Assembly (NCBI GenBank): GCA_041690255.1
Contig: JAWLHU010000023.1
Coordinates: 7,543 to 71,542 of the forward strand
Length of the DNA: 64,000 nucleotides
Reading direction: 5' to 3'
Source: JAWLHU01 sp041690255
GTDB lineage: Bacteria > Bacillota > Sulfobacillia > Symbiobacteriales > Symbiobacteriaceae
In this document: piece by piece, positions 1-9,021 of the stretch
Layout of the letters: each line of letters begins with the position of its first letter
How positions within the stretch are numbered: the stretch's first letter is position 1
The notes under the pieces: model-generated
The model's database searches: none
The model's input: only the letters and a program-made list of their open reading frames with translations
Told to the model about the DNA's origin: nothing
Translations under genes and position numbers: made by a program

Positions 1-643
1 TGGCGGTGCGAATGTAGTCCTGGCGCAGCACTTCCAGGACCGTCGCGCGCGTAACCCTGGAGAAGCGCCCGACGAGATTGGCGCCCAGGGTCAAAGCCGG
101 CAATGTGAGGTGGCGCAAGCCATCTAGTGTCCACGTGGCACCCCGCCCCGAGATCGGCAGCCAGTTGAGCTGGAACCCGAGGAGCCAGATCAGCATAAGC
201 CCAACCCAGAAGAGGGGCAACGAGACTCCCATGAGAGCAAGCGCCATCATGCCCTTGTCAATCAGGCTTCCTCGTGTCACTGCTGAGACGATCCCAGCCA
301 GGACCGCAAGCGGCACGCTCCAGGCCATGGAGGCAATCGTCAACTCCATGGTGGCGCCGAACACTCGGTGGATCTCCGACGACACCGAGAGCCGGCTCAG
401 AATCGAGACGCCCAGGTCGCCGCGCACAACGCGTAAGAGATAGAGGCCAAACTGAACCGGGAGCGACTTGTCCAGACCCATCTGGACCCGTAGCTCCTCC
501 ACGACCTCCGGTGGAGCATTAGGGCCGGAGAGTGCCACCGCCGGATCGCCCGGGATGAGCTGGAGCAGGAAGAATGTCAGCACCAGCACTCCCAGGCAAA
601 CCGGCAGCAGCATGATCAACCGGCGGGCGGCGTAGCCCAGCAT
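1..643 (-). CDS. ABC transporter permease, DppB/GsiC type (3' end cut by window edge)
   Basis: Inner-membrane permease subunit of a dipeptide/oligopeptide/nickel-type ABC importer. About 214 codons are visible, read on the minus strand from an ATG at 643, with GGAAGGGGG just upstream as ribosome site. Residues about 9-30 form the first membrane segment, followed by the LIPGDPA motif typical of this permease family. Further hydrophobic stretches lie near residues 95-115 and 130-155. The last visible part (TLPALTLGANLVGRFSRVTRATVLEVLRQDYIRTA) covers the start of the EAA-loop region that contacts the ATPase. The frame is open to base 1, so the C-terminus lies outside. It starts 22 nt after the stop of the solute-binding protein gene and is surely co-transcribed with it. 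The partner permease and ATPases should lie beyond the left edge. Substrate is not known; the neighbours suggest a sugar derivative rather than a peptide. Confidence 0.9.
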   Translation of the reverse strand, partial: MLGYAARRLIMLLPVCLGVLVLTFFLLQLIPGDPAVALSGPNAPPEVVEELRVQMGLDKSLPVQFGLYLLRVVRGDLGVSILSRLSVSSEIHRVFGATMELTIASMAWSVPLAVLAGIVSAVTRGSLIDKGMMALALMGVSLPLFWVGLMLIWLLGFQLNWLPISGRGATWTLDGLRHLTLPALTLGANLVGRFSRVTRATVLEVLRQDYIRTA

Positions 644-664
644 GACTAGCCCCCTTCCTATGGC

Positions 665-2335
665 CTAGTTGGTTGTGTCAAGCCATACGTCCGTTAGCTT
701 GAACCAGTGCATGTTGTAGAAGTTGTGGGGTGTGAAGTCCTTCATTGCCGTGGAGGCGGCAATGTACTGCTCCCTATGCCACATGGGCACCCAGACAAAG
801 TTCTTGGCGACGATCTGCTGGATCTCATCCAGGGCCGCCTGCTTCGCCGCTGCGGTCGTCGCCACCCGGGCTGCGTTGATCAGTTCATCGGTCCTGGAGT
901 CGTTCCAGCCCATCCGGTTCGGCGCCGGCCGCTGAGTGGACGGGAAGTAGAGCCCGATCAGATCCAGGGCGGTCGGGTAGGAGTAGTCAATGATGTAGAG
1001 ATCGTAGTTTTCCTCTCGGGTGCGGGGCCAGAAGGCTGTGGCATCCATCTGCTCGACTTTCACGTCAATGCCTACCGCCTTCAACTGGGCCTGGAGGAGG
1101 GTTGCAAGGTCCTCACGCCCGGAGTAGGCGATATAGACCAGTTCCATGCGCTGGCCATCCTTCACGCGGATGCCGTCAGAGCCCACCTTCCACCCAGCCT
1201 CATCCAGCAGCGACTTGGCCTTCGCAGCGTCATACTTGGGCCAAGCGCCTTCGGAACCCTGCCAGTAGCCGGAGGCAGCGGGGTTCACAATGGAGTACGC
1301 CGGCTTGCCCAATCCCTTCAGATGGACATCGATCATCTCATCCTTGTTGATGGCATAGTTGATTGCCTCGCGCACCTTTACATCCTGCAAGATGGGCCGC
1401 GTGACCTTCATACCCATGTACTCCATGTGAAGGTACGGTTCGCTCGGGATCAACTGAACCTTGTCGTTCTGCTTGAGTTGCTCGACATAGGCCGGATAGA
1501 GACCGTGCAGGGAGTGGATCTCCCCCGATTCCAACTCCATCATCAGCGTCTGCCGCTCCGGCACGACGCGGTAGATGATCTCATCCACATAGGCCGGACC
1601 CTTGTTCTTCAGGAATTCGGGGCCCCAGGTATAGCTGTCGAAGCGCTTGAACTTCATGTGGGAGTTGGGCACCCACTCCACGAACATGAAGGGACCGGTC
1701 CCTGCCAGGTACTGGCTGCCGTATTTGTCGCCATACTTCTCCACCGCTTCGCGGTCCAGGATCACCATGAAGGGGTTAGCCAGCTGGACTAGCAGTTCGG
1801 AGGATGGGACCTGTAGCTTCAGGACGAATGTGGTTTCGTCCGGGGCCTCCATCTTGTCGACCTTGCCCAGGCGACCGGCATGGGTGCTGGCGGTCTTGGG
1901 GTCAAGCAACCGATTGAAGGTGTAGAGCACATCCGCCGAAGTGAACTTCCGTCCCGAGTGGAAGAGGACGTCCTCACGGAGCTTGAAGGTATAGGTCAGG
2001 CCATCCGGGGTGACGGTCCACTCCTTCGCCAGAGCGGGAACGATCGTCTTCAGGTCGTACTCCAGCGCCACCAGGCCGTCGCCAATCAACTGCGCGACCG
2101 ATGCCACTGGAATACTGCCGGTCTTCTGCGGGTCGTAGGTGTCGATCTCTGTGTCCTTCGCGAGGACCAGGGTTCCGCCCTTCTGGGGCCCCGTCGCTGC
2201 TGGCGGCGGCGTGCTGCCCTCCGGCTCAGTCGGTTCGGGAGTCTTCGTGCCGCAGGCAGAGAGGAGCAGAGCCAGGGTCAAGGTGACGACCAGGAACAGG
2301 ACCGGTCTTGGGGTTCTCTTCCAAGCACCGTACAT
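665..2335 (-). CDS. ABC transporter family-5 solute-binding lipoprotein
   Basis: Extracytoplasmic substrate receptor (SBP_bac_5, DppA/OppA type) of 556 residues, the usual length for the family. The N-terminus has basic residues, a hydrophobic core and the lipobox LLSAC with Cys28 as lipidation site, then a Pro/Glu/Thr-rich linker (residues 29-50). The mature part contains the family features GGTLVLAKDTEIDTYDPQ near 54 and the YTFKLREDVLFHSGRKFTSADV block near 110-130. It probably delivers ligand to the permease encoded just downstream. It is the sixth gene of an apparent operon beginning with the LacI-type regulator. Family-5 receptors mostly bind peptides, but some bind sugar oligomers or other solutes. 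The three oxidoreductases upstream make a sugar-like ligand plausible (inference). Confidence 0.92.
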   Translation of the reverse strand: MYGAWKRTPRPVLFLVVTLTLALLLSACGTKTPEPTEPEGSTPPPAATGPQKGGTLVLAKDTEIDTYDPQKTGSIPVASVAQLIGDGLVALEYDLKTIVPALAKEWTVTPDGLTYTFKLREDVLFHSGRKFTSADVLYTFNRLLDPKTASTHAGRLGKVDKMEAPDETTFVLKLQVPSSELLVQLANPFMVILDREAVEKYGDKYGSQYLAGTGPFMFVEWVPNSHMKFKRFDSYTWGPEFLKNKGPAYVDEIIYRVVPERQTLMMELESGEIHSLHGLYPAYVEQLKQNDKVQLIPSEPYLHMEYMGMKVTRPILQDVKVREAINYAINKDEMIDVHLKGLGKPAYSIVNPAASGYWQGSEGAWPKYDAAKAKSLLDEAGWKVGSDGIRVKDGQRMELVYIAYSGREDLATLLQAQLKAVGIDVKVEQMDATAFWPRTREENYDLYIIDYSYPTALDLIGLYFPSTQRPAPNRMGWNDSRTDELINAARVATTAAAKQAALDEIQQIVAKNFVWVPMWHREQYIAASTAMKDFTPHNFYNMHWFKLTDVWLDTTN

Positions 2336-2412
2336 CGAGATCCCTCCTCGTGCAATTGCGGGCTGACATGAGGGTTGATGTTCTGCGGGACCTGTGTCTA
2401 GCCGGGGTTGGG

Positions 2413-3393
2413 CTAGCCTAGTTTGACCGGCTCTCCGGATGCGGCCGAGAGGTTCGCAGCGTGGAGGAGGCGCTGCGTCTTCAGGGCGTCAGCGTAGGGT
2501 GACAGAATCCCAGAAGGATCGCCGGTGCGAACCGCTTGAATGAATACCTCCATTTCCCGAGCGTGACCGTTGGTGACATACCTGTACTCTGTCGTCTTGT
2601 CCCGGCCGTGAACACGCAGGGTCCCGTTGCCGAGTGCGGTGGCCGTCTCGCCGATCTCAATCACCTGGCCCCGCACGTAGATGTGAAGGCCCATATCCGC
2701 GGGAGAGAAGACGCAGGAGTTGCTAATGTTGCCGATGGCGCCGGAAGCGAACTTCAGCGTAACGGTCCCGACGTCGGGGACATCAATGCCTTCCACATCG
2801 GTCATGATCCGTAGGGCAGACTGGGCGTAGACCTCGGTCACCTCACCGACCAGGTGCCGGGCAAGATCAAAGAAGTGAATGGTCTGCTCTACCAGTTGGC
2901 CCCCGGAAAGCTCCCGCTTGCGGAACCAGGGGACCGGGGGGAAGCCCACCATGTACCTGCCCAGCACCATCCCGATCGTCCGATCACCGATGATCTCGCG
3001 CGCCTGCTTGACCGCATCGCTCTGCCGCAGATGGAAGCCTACCGCTGTGATCACCGGCTTGCGCTCCAGGGCCGCGGCCACCCGCTCGGCCTTCTCAATG
3101 CCCACGTCAAGCGGTTTCTCCACAAAGAAGGGAAGCCCCATTTCGATGGCCTTAAGCTCCATCTCACCGCGCACAAATGGCGGCACGCAGATCAGGATGG
3201 CATCTAGCTTCTCGCCCTCCAGCATTCGCACGTAGTCGGTGTAGACCGCGGCGCCGACACTGGCGCCCACACGCTCGGCCTGCTGGGCATTCACATCGCA
3301 CACCGCTGCGATCTGAACCCCATCAACCTTGCGGGCGTTGGCCATATGGCGCTGACCAAAGTTGCCAGCTCCGATCAACCCGAGCCGTGTCAT
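2413..3393 (-). CDS. Gfo/Idh/MocA family NAD(P)-dependent oxidoreductase (copy 1)
   Basis: Protein of 326 residues with an N-terminal Rossmann fold (GLIGAGNFGQRH, residues 5-16) and the family signature FVEKPLDVG near residue 90, whose EKP lysine helps position substrate. The C-terminal half is the usual Gfo/Idh/MocA mixed sheet. Members oxidise or reduce a hydroxyl of sugars, inositols or their derivatives with NAD(P). It is the third of three consecutive paralogues in this operon and lies directly upstream of the solute-binding protein gene. Substrate cannot be read from sequence. It diverges strongly from its two neighbours, so these are not recent tandem duplicates and probably act on successive steps. 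Confidence 0.9.
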   Translation of the reverse strand: MTRLGLIGAGNFGQRHMANARKVDGVQIAAVCDVNAQQAERVGASVGAAVYTDYVRMLEGEKLDAILICVPPFVRGEMELKAIEMGLPFFVEKPLDVGIEKAERVAAALERKPVITAVGFHLRQSDAVKQAREIIGDRTIGMVLGRYMVGFPPVPWFRKRELSGGQLVEQTIHFFDLARHLVGEVTEVYAQSALRIMTDVEGIDVPDVGTVTLKFASGAIGNISNSCVFSPADMGLHIYVRGQVIEIGETATALGNGTLRVHGRDKTTEYRYVTNGHAREMEVFIQAVRTGDPSGILSPYADALKTQRLLHAANLSAASGEPVKLG

Positions 3394-3425
3394 CGTGAAT
3401 CATCACCTCTCCTGATCGCCACTGC

Positions 3426-4508
3426 CTAGGTGAGCTGCATCAGCCGGATCATCTCCTGCATGAGTTCCAGATCCTGCCGGAAGTCGGAGGGGCTGGTCTT
3501 TGGCATGCGGTGTTCCGTCACATTGGTGTGGAAGGCCGCCCATTCGGCGAGGAATGAGTCGCCCCAGTCGGGCTGAACGGTCCGCTCGGACCAACCGGTA
3601 TCGCCTTCTGCCTCCAGGAGGGTCACCCAGTTCGGCGCATGGCGAACGAACGGTGTGTCATGCCGTAACCGAACCACCCTATCGAGCCCGAAGGCCTCGA
3701 TGAACTGGTCGAAGCGGGGGATCTGGTCCACCCCCGTCTCGAACTGGCAGACATAGGAGCCATAGTCGAAGGCAGCCGTCATGTAAATGAAACGTCCGAT
3801 CTGGCGCCGGGAAGCGTACAGCACCTTCCGGGGCATGCCGAACAGTTCTCTCATGGCGGAGAGGTCGTGTGAGTTCAGGCTGAGCAGCAGGCTGTATGCC
3901 GCCTTGACCTCGTCGGGAACGTTGCCCAGGGCTTCGACAGTCAGCCGATCCTGAATCTGGCCCGGCTCGGCCAGCAGATCCTCGGGCAGGTCATCGCCGC
4001 GAATGACCGATCCAACCTGTCCGGCGATGTACATGTTCCGCCCGATCACGTCGTGGACCCGGGCGGTTCGGATCTCGCCCATCTCGCTCAGGAGGGCCTT
4101 GACCATGTTGAAGGCCGCTCCGTAGCGGCGATTGTAGCCCACCTGGACTGTCAACCCGGTCCTGGCCTGCGCCGCCGCCACTGCGTCTGCCTCACGCAGG
4201 GTGAAGCACATGGGCTTCTCCACGAAGACATGCTTCCCGGCCGCCAGAGCCTCCAGCGTCACCTCGGCATGGTAGGCGTGGGGCAGGGCGATCACAACGG
4301 CGTCAATCTCTGGTTGTGCCAGCAGGTCGTGGTAGTCGACAAACCGCGCTGCAACATTGAACCGGTCTCCGACGCCGTTGACGACCTTTGCGCTGACGTC
4401 ACACAGGGCCGCCACGGTGAACCGATCGGTGAGTCGAAGAAGCGAGGGCAAGTGCATAAGTTGGGTCACTTCACCGCACCCGATGAAGCCGAGGCGGATA
4501 CGAGACAT
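3426..4508 (-). CDS. Gfo/Idh/MocA family NAD(P)-dependent oxidoreductase (copy 2)
   Basis: Protein of 360 residues. The nucleotide-binding loop GFIGCGEVTQLMH lies at residues 8-20 and the EKP motif (HVFVEKPMCF) near residue 97. The conserved VGYNRRYGAAF stretch near 145 is typical of the substrate side of the fold. It sits 29 nt downstream of copy 3 and 32 nt upstream of copy 1. Probable role: pyridine-nucleotide-dependent oxidation, reduction or epimerisation of a sugar or cyclitol. Exact substrate unknown. Confidence 0.9.
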   Translation of the reverse strand: MSRIRLGFIGCGEVTQLMHLPSLLRLTDRFTVAALCDVSAKVVNGVGDRFNVAARFVDYHDLLAQPEIDAVVIALPHAYHAEVTLEALAAGKHVFVEKPMCFTLREADAVAAAQARTGLTVQVGYNRRYGAAFNMVKALLSEMGEIRTARVHDVIGRNMYIAGQVGSVIRGDDLPEDLLAEPGQIQDRLTVEALGNVPDEVKAAYSLLLSLNSHDLSAMRELFGMPRKVLYASRRQIGRFIYMTAAFDYGSYVCQFETGVDQIPRFDQFIEAFGLDRVVRLRHDTPFVRHAPNWVTLLEAEGDTGWSERTVQPDWGDSFLAEWAAFHTNVTEHRMPKTSPSDFRQDLELMQEMIRLMQLT

Positions 4509-4537
4509 GGAGCTTACCTCCTTCAGTGGCTCCGCAG

Positions 4538-5677
4538 CTAGAAGTTGGGGACCTTCACCCAGGAGCCTGTGGCATCGGACTGCTCCACAGCCTCCAGCAC
4601 CAGCTGATTGCGATGCCCATCCTCGAAGTTCGGTGTCGGTGCCCGCCCCTCATGGATCCCCTTGAGCATCTCGACGACAACGTGCACGAAGGTGTGTTCG
4701 TAGCCGATGATATGGCCGGTGGGCCACCAGTTTCCGGCATACGGGTGTACGGGTTCCGTCACCTGTATGGCCCGCCACCCCTGAAGCCCAACGGGATCGT
4801 CCTGGAAGAACACGTGGAGGTAGTTCATGTTCTCCATATCCCAACGTACAGAGCCGTTGCTGCCGTTGATCTCAAACCGATTGCCGTTCCGATTACCTGC
4901 GGCAAGACGGGTCGCCTCGAAGGTGCCGAGTGCACCGTTTTCGAAACGGGCCAGGAAGATCGCCTGGTCATCGACCGTGACCGTGTCGCGCTGATCGGGT
5001 GAAGCAGCCCCTGCTACCGGTCTCTCCTTGATGTAGGTCTTCAGCGTGCCGATCACTTCGGTGATTTCGCCGACCAGGAACCGGGCCAGATCCACGCTGT
5101 GAGCGGCAAGGTCGCCCAGCGCTCCCGAGCCGGCCAGCTCCTTCTTGAACCGCCAGACCATGGGGTGGTTCGGATCGACGATCCAGTCCTGAAGGTAGGT
5201 GGCCCGAATGTGGCGAATCTCGCCCAATCGGCCACTGGCAATCAACTGCCGGGCCAGTTGAACAGCCGGCGCAAAGCGATAGTTGTGACTGATCATGTGA
5301 GAGATGCCCGCACGCTGTGCGGCGGTCAGCATCTCCCGGCTCAGGGCCGCTGAGGTGGCCAGAGGCTTCTCGCACAGTACGTGTTTACCATGTGCGATCG
5401 CCTCCTTTGCGATTTCCGCATGGGTGAAGTTCGGCGTGCAGATATCGATCAGGTCAATGTCGGGCCGCTCAACCAGTCGTCGCCAGTCGGGCTCAACCTC
5501 TGCCCATCCATACTGAGCGCCGGCCTTCCGCAACTCCTCGTCGCCAAGTCCGCACAACACCTGCATGACGGGCGTTACCGGCAGGTCGAAGAACATGGAG
5601 GCGTCCCGGTAGGCATGGCTGTGTGCCTTCCCCATGAACTGGTATCCCACAAGGCCGACTCTGATCTGCTTGGACAC
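4538..5677 (-). CDS. Gfo/Idh/MocA family NAD(P)-dependent oxidoreductase (copy 3)
   Basis: Protein of 379 residues with Rossmann motif GLVGYQFMGKAHSHAY (residues 8-23), the EKP motif (HVLCEKPLATS) near residue 95, and MISHNYRFAPAVQLAR near 130. The DLAAHSVDLARFLVGE segment near 190 carries the conserved His region found in inositol 2-dehydrogenase-like members of the family. It lies 30 nt downstream of the isomerase gene. Together with that gene it resembles inositol- or sugar-acid-catabolism operons in which a dehydrogenase and a TIM-barrel isomerase/dehydratase act in sequence. Confidence 0.9.
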   Translation of the reverse strand: MSKQIRVGLVGYQFMGKAHSHAYRDASMFFDLPVTPVMQVLCGLGDEELRKAGAQYGWAEVEPDWRRLVERPDIDLIDICTPNFTHAEIAKEAIAHGKHVLCEKPLATSAALSREMLTAAQRAGISHMISHNYRFAPAVQLARQLIASGRLGEIRHIRATYLQDWIVDPNHPMVWRFKKELAGSGALGDLAAHSVDLARFLVGEITEVIGTLKTYIKERPVAGAASPDQRDTVTVDDQAIFLARFENGALGTFEATRLAAGNRNGNRFEINGSNGSVRWDMENMNYLHVFFQDDPVGLQGWRAIQVTEPVHPYAGNWWPTGHIIGYEHTFVHVVVEMLKGIHEGRAPTPNFEDGHRNQLVLEAVEQSDATGSWVKVPNF

Positions 5678-5707
5678 TGATCTCGCCTCCCACGACTGAA
5701 CGACTGG

Positions 5708-6478
5708 TTAAGCCAGACCCATCTTCTTCAGGTTGGTGATACTCGTCCTCGCACTCTCGAAGGAATCGCCCTTACAGAAATCCTGCTCCACAATGAACCA
5801 GCGCGCATGCTCAGCAACAGATGCAATCGCCGGGAAGTCGATTACGCCCGTGCCGACTTCGGCGAAGTACCGGGTCTCATCGGCGGTCATGTCCTTGAAG
5901 TGGAGGAGCTGGCACCGGTCGCCAAGCCGCTGTATGAGATCGGTCGGCACTTGCTTCCCCTTGGCGGCCCAGTACACATCGATCTGCATAAGCATCTGAT
6001 CGGGGCTGAGTCCATGCAGCAGCCTGTCAAAGACAGTGGTGCCCGAAAAGACGTCGAACTCAAAGTCATGATGGTGGTAGTGCAGGGTGAGTCCATTTGC
6101 CTTGACACGGGGGGCAATGTGCTGCAGGGACTCGACCACACGCTCCCAGTCGGCCTGGTTGGTCCTGTCCTCAGGCTTCACCCAGGCCATGACCAGGTCT
6201 TTCGTCCCCAGTTCATGGGTAAACTCCATCACAGCGTCCAGATCCGTCTCCATCTGGGCCAGCCAGACATGGTTTGATGTGCTCTGGAGGCCCAGCGCAT
6301 CCATGGTCGCCTTGACCTCTTTCGCCGACAGGCCACCGTATCCCAGGGAATGGACCTGCTCGACACCTTCGTAGCCCAAGGCAGCCACCCGTTTGAGCGT
6401 CTCGACGTAGTTGGCCTTTGCCTGTTCCCGAACGGTCCACATCTGGAGTCCAACTGGTACCTTCCTCACGGAACGCAT
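5708..6478 (-). CDS. Sugar phosphate isomerase/epimerase family protein (xylose-isomerase-like TIM barrel)
   Basis: Protein of 256 residues, typical for the AP-endonuclease-2/xylose-isomerase-like TIM-barrel family. Visible features are GLQMWTVREQ near the start, LGYEGVEQV (residues 34-42), a metal-binding-type HYHHHDFEFD near 135, MQIDVYWAAKG near 165, LLHFKDM near 192 and the closing FIVEQDF near 230. These are the usual Glu/Asp/His positions for a divalent metal. Members isomerise, epimerise or dehydrate sugars and inosose. It is the first structural gene after the regulator. Start is ATG at 6478, with GGAAAGGAG as ribosome site. Confidence 0.88.
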   Translation of the reverse strand: MRSVRKVPVGLQMWTVREQAKANYVETLKRVAALGYEGVEQVHSLGYGGLSAKEVKATMDALGLQSTSNHVWLAQMETDLDAVMEFTHELGTKDLVMAWVKPEDRTNQADWERVVESLQHIAPRVKANGLTLHYHHHDFEFDVFSGTTVFDRLLHGLSPDQMLMQIDVYWAAKGKQVPTDLIQRLGDRCQLLHFKDMTADETRYFAEVGTGVIDFPAIASVAEHARWFIVEQDFCKGDSFESARTSITNLKKMGLA

Positions 6479-6550
6479 CTCCTTTCCAGAGCCCGGTGGG
6501 TTGATATCGATTACATGGCAGGCACACGCGCCCGAATGCTGCAGACCAGG

Positions 6551-7549
6551 CTAGCACTTGGCACCGCAGGACTGCCGGACCATGAGCCTGTGCGGCAGGA
6601 CAACCTTTCGTATGGAGATAGGCTCTTTGCGAATCAGTGCGAGCAGGAGGTGCATCGTGGTCTCGCCGATTTCGTACATCGGCTGGGCAATCGTCGTCAG
6701 GGCTGGGTTGTACATGGAGGCGAAGGGAATGTTGTCAAACCCTACCACTGCCAGGTCTTCCGGGACCCTCAGACCAAGGGCACGTGCCCCGTTAATTGCA
6801 CCGATAGCCATTTCATCATTCGCACAGAAGACAGCAGTTGGTCGGGGACTCAAGGCGAGCAACTCCTGGATAAGCCGAAAGCCACTTTCGTAGTAGAAGG
6901 TTCCATCTCGAATCATACGACATTCCAGGCCAGACGTCGTCTGCTGCATGGCTTGTGAATACCCCTGCAGGCGGTCCTGGCTCAGGATCACGCCCTTCGG
7001 CCCGTTGATCAGGGCGATACGACGATGGCCTAGCTGGATCAGGTGCCGCGTGGCCGTGAAGGCCGCGTGGACGTTGTCGATAGAGACCGACGGGGTGGAG
7101 AGACCCTCTGCGTACTCACAGCCCAGGACTACTGGCACATGTTGGCTCAACTGCTCTATGTATGCACTGTCAACTCGAGCTGTCAGGAAGGCCATTCCGT
7201 CAGCGGCCCGGCCTTGAAGCACCTTGATATAGCTCAGCTCGCGCTCCGGGTCGTTGTCGGTGTTGCATAGGAGGACTTGGTAATCCTGAGCGTGTGCGAC
7301 GTCCTCCATACCGCGAATGATCTGCGCAAAGAACGAATTATTGATGTCTGGCATCACCACGATCACGAAGTGCGACTCATTTCGCCGCAGGCTCCGGGCG
7401 ATGTGATTGGGCCTATACTGAAGGCGCTCCACCGCTTCCATGACCCGTATACGGGTCTCGGGAGAGACCAAATGCGGATAGCGGAGGGCACGAGAGACCG
7501 TTGCCGTCGAAACCTCTGAGAGGGCAGCCACTTCCTTCATCGTTGGCAC
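6551..7549 (-). CDS. LacI-family transcriptional regulator
   Basis: DNA-binding repressor or activator of the LacI/GalR family, about 332 residues. The N-terminal helix-turn-helix reads VPTMKEVAALSEVSTATVSRAL, followed by the hinge-helix region LQYRPNHIARSLRR and a periplasmic-binding-protein-like sensor domain (VVMPDINNSFFAQIIRGMED, then CANDEMAIGAINGARALGLRVPEDLAVVGFDN near 270-300). I prefer the GTG start at 7549 because GGGGTGA lies 5 nt upstream and family members begin just before the helix-turn-helix. An in-frame ATG at 7576 would add nine residues but has no good ribosome site. It heads the catabolic operon and most likely controls it in response to a sugar ligand. Confidence 0.92.
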   Translation of the reverse strand: MPTMKEVAALSEVSTATVSRALRYPHLVSPETRIRVMEAVERLQYRPNHIARSLRRNESHFVIVVMPDINNSFFAQIIRGMEDVAHAQDYQVLLCNTDNDPERELSYIKVLQGRAADGMAFLTARVDSAYIEQLSQHVPVVLGCEYAEGLSTPSVSIDNVHAAFTATRHLIQLGHRRIALINGPKGVILSQDRLQGYSQAMQQTTSGLECRMIRDGTFYYESGFRLIQELLALSPRPTAVFCANDEMAIGAINGARALGLRVPEDLAVVGFDNIPFASMYNPALTTIAQPMYEIGETTMHLLLALIRKEPISIRKVVLPHRLMVRQSCGAKC

Positions 7550-7674
7550 AGCGTCACCCCATGATATCGAATACATCGGCCACTTTCTTGGGGGAGGGTG
7601 CGACTCCTACCTCTCGGTCCTGGAGTACGAGCTAACGGGGCGCGCTCACCCTGGAAAGCTGAGCGCTCGACCTC

Positions 7675-9021
7675 CTATGGGGTTGCAGCGCCCGAGACGC
7701 TGGACAACGCCTGATCCAGTACGGCCAATCCCTCATCCAACTGGCTCCGTTCGATCGTGAGCGGCGCGAGGAACCGGATCACATGGTTGTGTTGACCGGC
7801 CTTCATAAGGATCAGCCCGTGTTCCAGACAGTATCTGAAGACGGCGATCGCCTCCGGAATGGCCGGCTGGCGCGACTTCCGATCCGACACCAGCTCCATT
7901 GCCGCCATCGCTCCGAGACCACGCACATCGCCAACCAGGGCGTACTTACGTGCAAACTCCCGGAATGCCGCCATCACGCGCTCACCCACCGCTCGGGCCT
8001 TCTCGTCAAAGCGATCCCGACGCATGACCTTAATCGTTTGCAGAGCCGCAGCGCAGGCCACGGGGTTACCGCCGTATGTCCCGCCGAGTCCACCGACCTG
8101 GGCGGAGTCCATGATCTCCGCACGCCCGACCACGGCCGCAATCGGCAAGCCCCCGCCCATAGATTTGGCGGTAAGAATCATGTCGGGCTCGACGTCGTAC
8201 TGCTCTACGGCAAACCATGTACCCGTGCGGCAGAATCCGCTCTGGATCTCATCGGCAATGAAGATGATCCCATGCTGACGGCAGTACTCCGCCAGCTTGC
8301 GCATATAAGTGGTAGGCGTGACCAGGAACCCGCCCTCGCCCTGCACCGGCTCCAGGATCACTGCGGCCACCTTGTCAGGGCTCAACTCATTCTCCACCAG
8401 GCGACGTAGGGCGGCGAGGGCGTACTCTACGGTCTCCTCTGGGGTGGCGAATGGGGAGTGATACAACTCCGGGAAGGGTGCCCGGTAGATCTCAGGGGCG
8501 AACGGGCCAAAGCCGTACTTGTAGGTACTGGCCTTGGCGGTCAGGCTCATGCTCAGAAGTGTGCGCCCGTGGAAGGCGTTCTCGAATGTGATCACAGCCG
8601 GCCTGCCAGAATACCGGCGCGCCAGTTTGATGGCGTTTTCCACGGCCTCGGCACCCGAGTTCAGGAGCACAGCCTTCTTTGGAAAGCTGCCTGGCATGAG
8701 TGTGATCAGCTCTTCGGCCAGTTGGACGTACGGCTCATACATCGCCACGTGGAAACAGGTGTGGAGGAATCGGTCCACCTGTGCGTGAATAGCCGCGTTC
8801 ACTTCGGGATGGCCGTACCCGATGTTCATGACGCCAATTCCGCCGGCAAAATCGATAAAGGTATTGCCGTCTACATCGATGAGGGTAGCGCCACGGCCAT
8901 GTTCCGCAAAGATCGGTGTCACGTTGGCCACACCCTTGGGTACGGCGGCGCTGCGTCGGCCCTTCAGTGCCACGGAGCGTGGGCCCGGAACTTGGGTTAC
9001 GAGGTTAATCGTCTTTGACAT
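7675..9021 (-). CDS. Class-III pyridoxal-phosphate aminotransferase (4-aminobutyrate / beta-alanine aminotransferase-like)
   Basis: Fold-type I, class-III transaminase of 448 residues. Key segments are FIDFAGGIGVMNIGYGHP, LLNSGAEAVENAIKLAR (cofactor phosphate), ENAFHGRTLLSMSLT, ILEPVQGEGG and ADEIQSGFCRTGTWFAVEQ. The cofactor lysine is in ILTAKSMGGGLP. The frame stays open up to 9114, but the ATG at 9021 is the likely start because GGAGGG lies 8 nt upstream and GabT-like proteins begin near MSKTINLVTQ. It is encoded between the LacI operon and the megasynthase operon, beyond the latter's terminator hairpin. It may belong to neither. A role in beta-alanine or GABA turnover is possible, given panD nearby, but unproven. 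Confidence 0.88.
   Translation of the reverse strand: MSKTINLVTQVPGPRSVALKGRRSAAVPKGVANVTPIFAEHGRGATLIDVDGNTFIDFAGGIGVMNIGYGHPEVNAAIHAQVDRFLHTCFHVAMYEPYVQLAEELITLMPGSFPKKAVLLNSGAEAVENAIKLARRYSGRPAVITFENAFHGRTLLSMSLTAKASTYKYGFGPFAPEIYRAPFPELYHSPFATPEETVEYALAALRRLVENELSPDKVAAVILEPVQGEGGFLVTPTTYMRKLAEYCRQHGIIFIADEIQSGFCRTGTWFAVEQYDVEPDMILTAKSMGGGLPIAAVVGRAEIMDSAQVGGLGGTYGGNPVACAAALQTIKVMRRDRFDEKARAVGERVMAAFREFARKYALVGDVRGLGAMAAMELVSDRKSRQPAIPEAIAVFRYCLEHGLILMKAGQHNHVIRFLAPLTIERSQLDEGLAVLDQALSSVSGAATP

Noticed and set aside
707..1792. Long plus-strand open frame opposite the solute-binding protein gene
   Set aside because: It is the antisense of a clear family-5 binding protein; the translation has no recognisable motif and reflects high GC at third positions. 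The same applies to the other long antisense frames, such as 15932-17308, 18209-19957, 21200-23098, 28277-29854, 35781-38012, 43364-45142 and 46334-48202.
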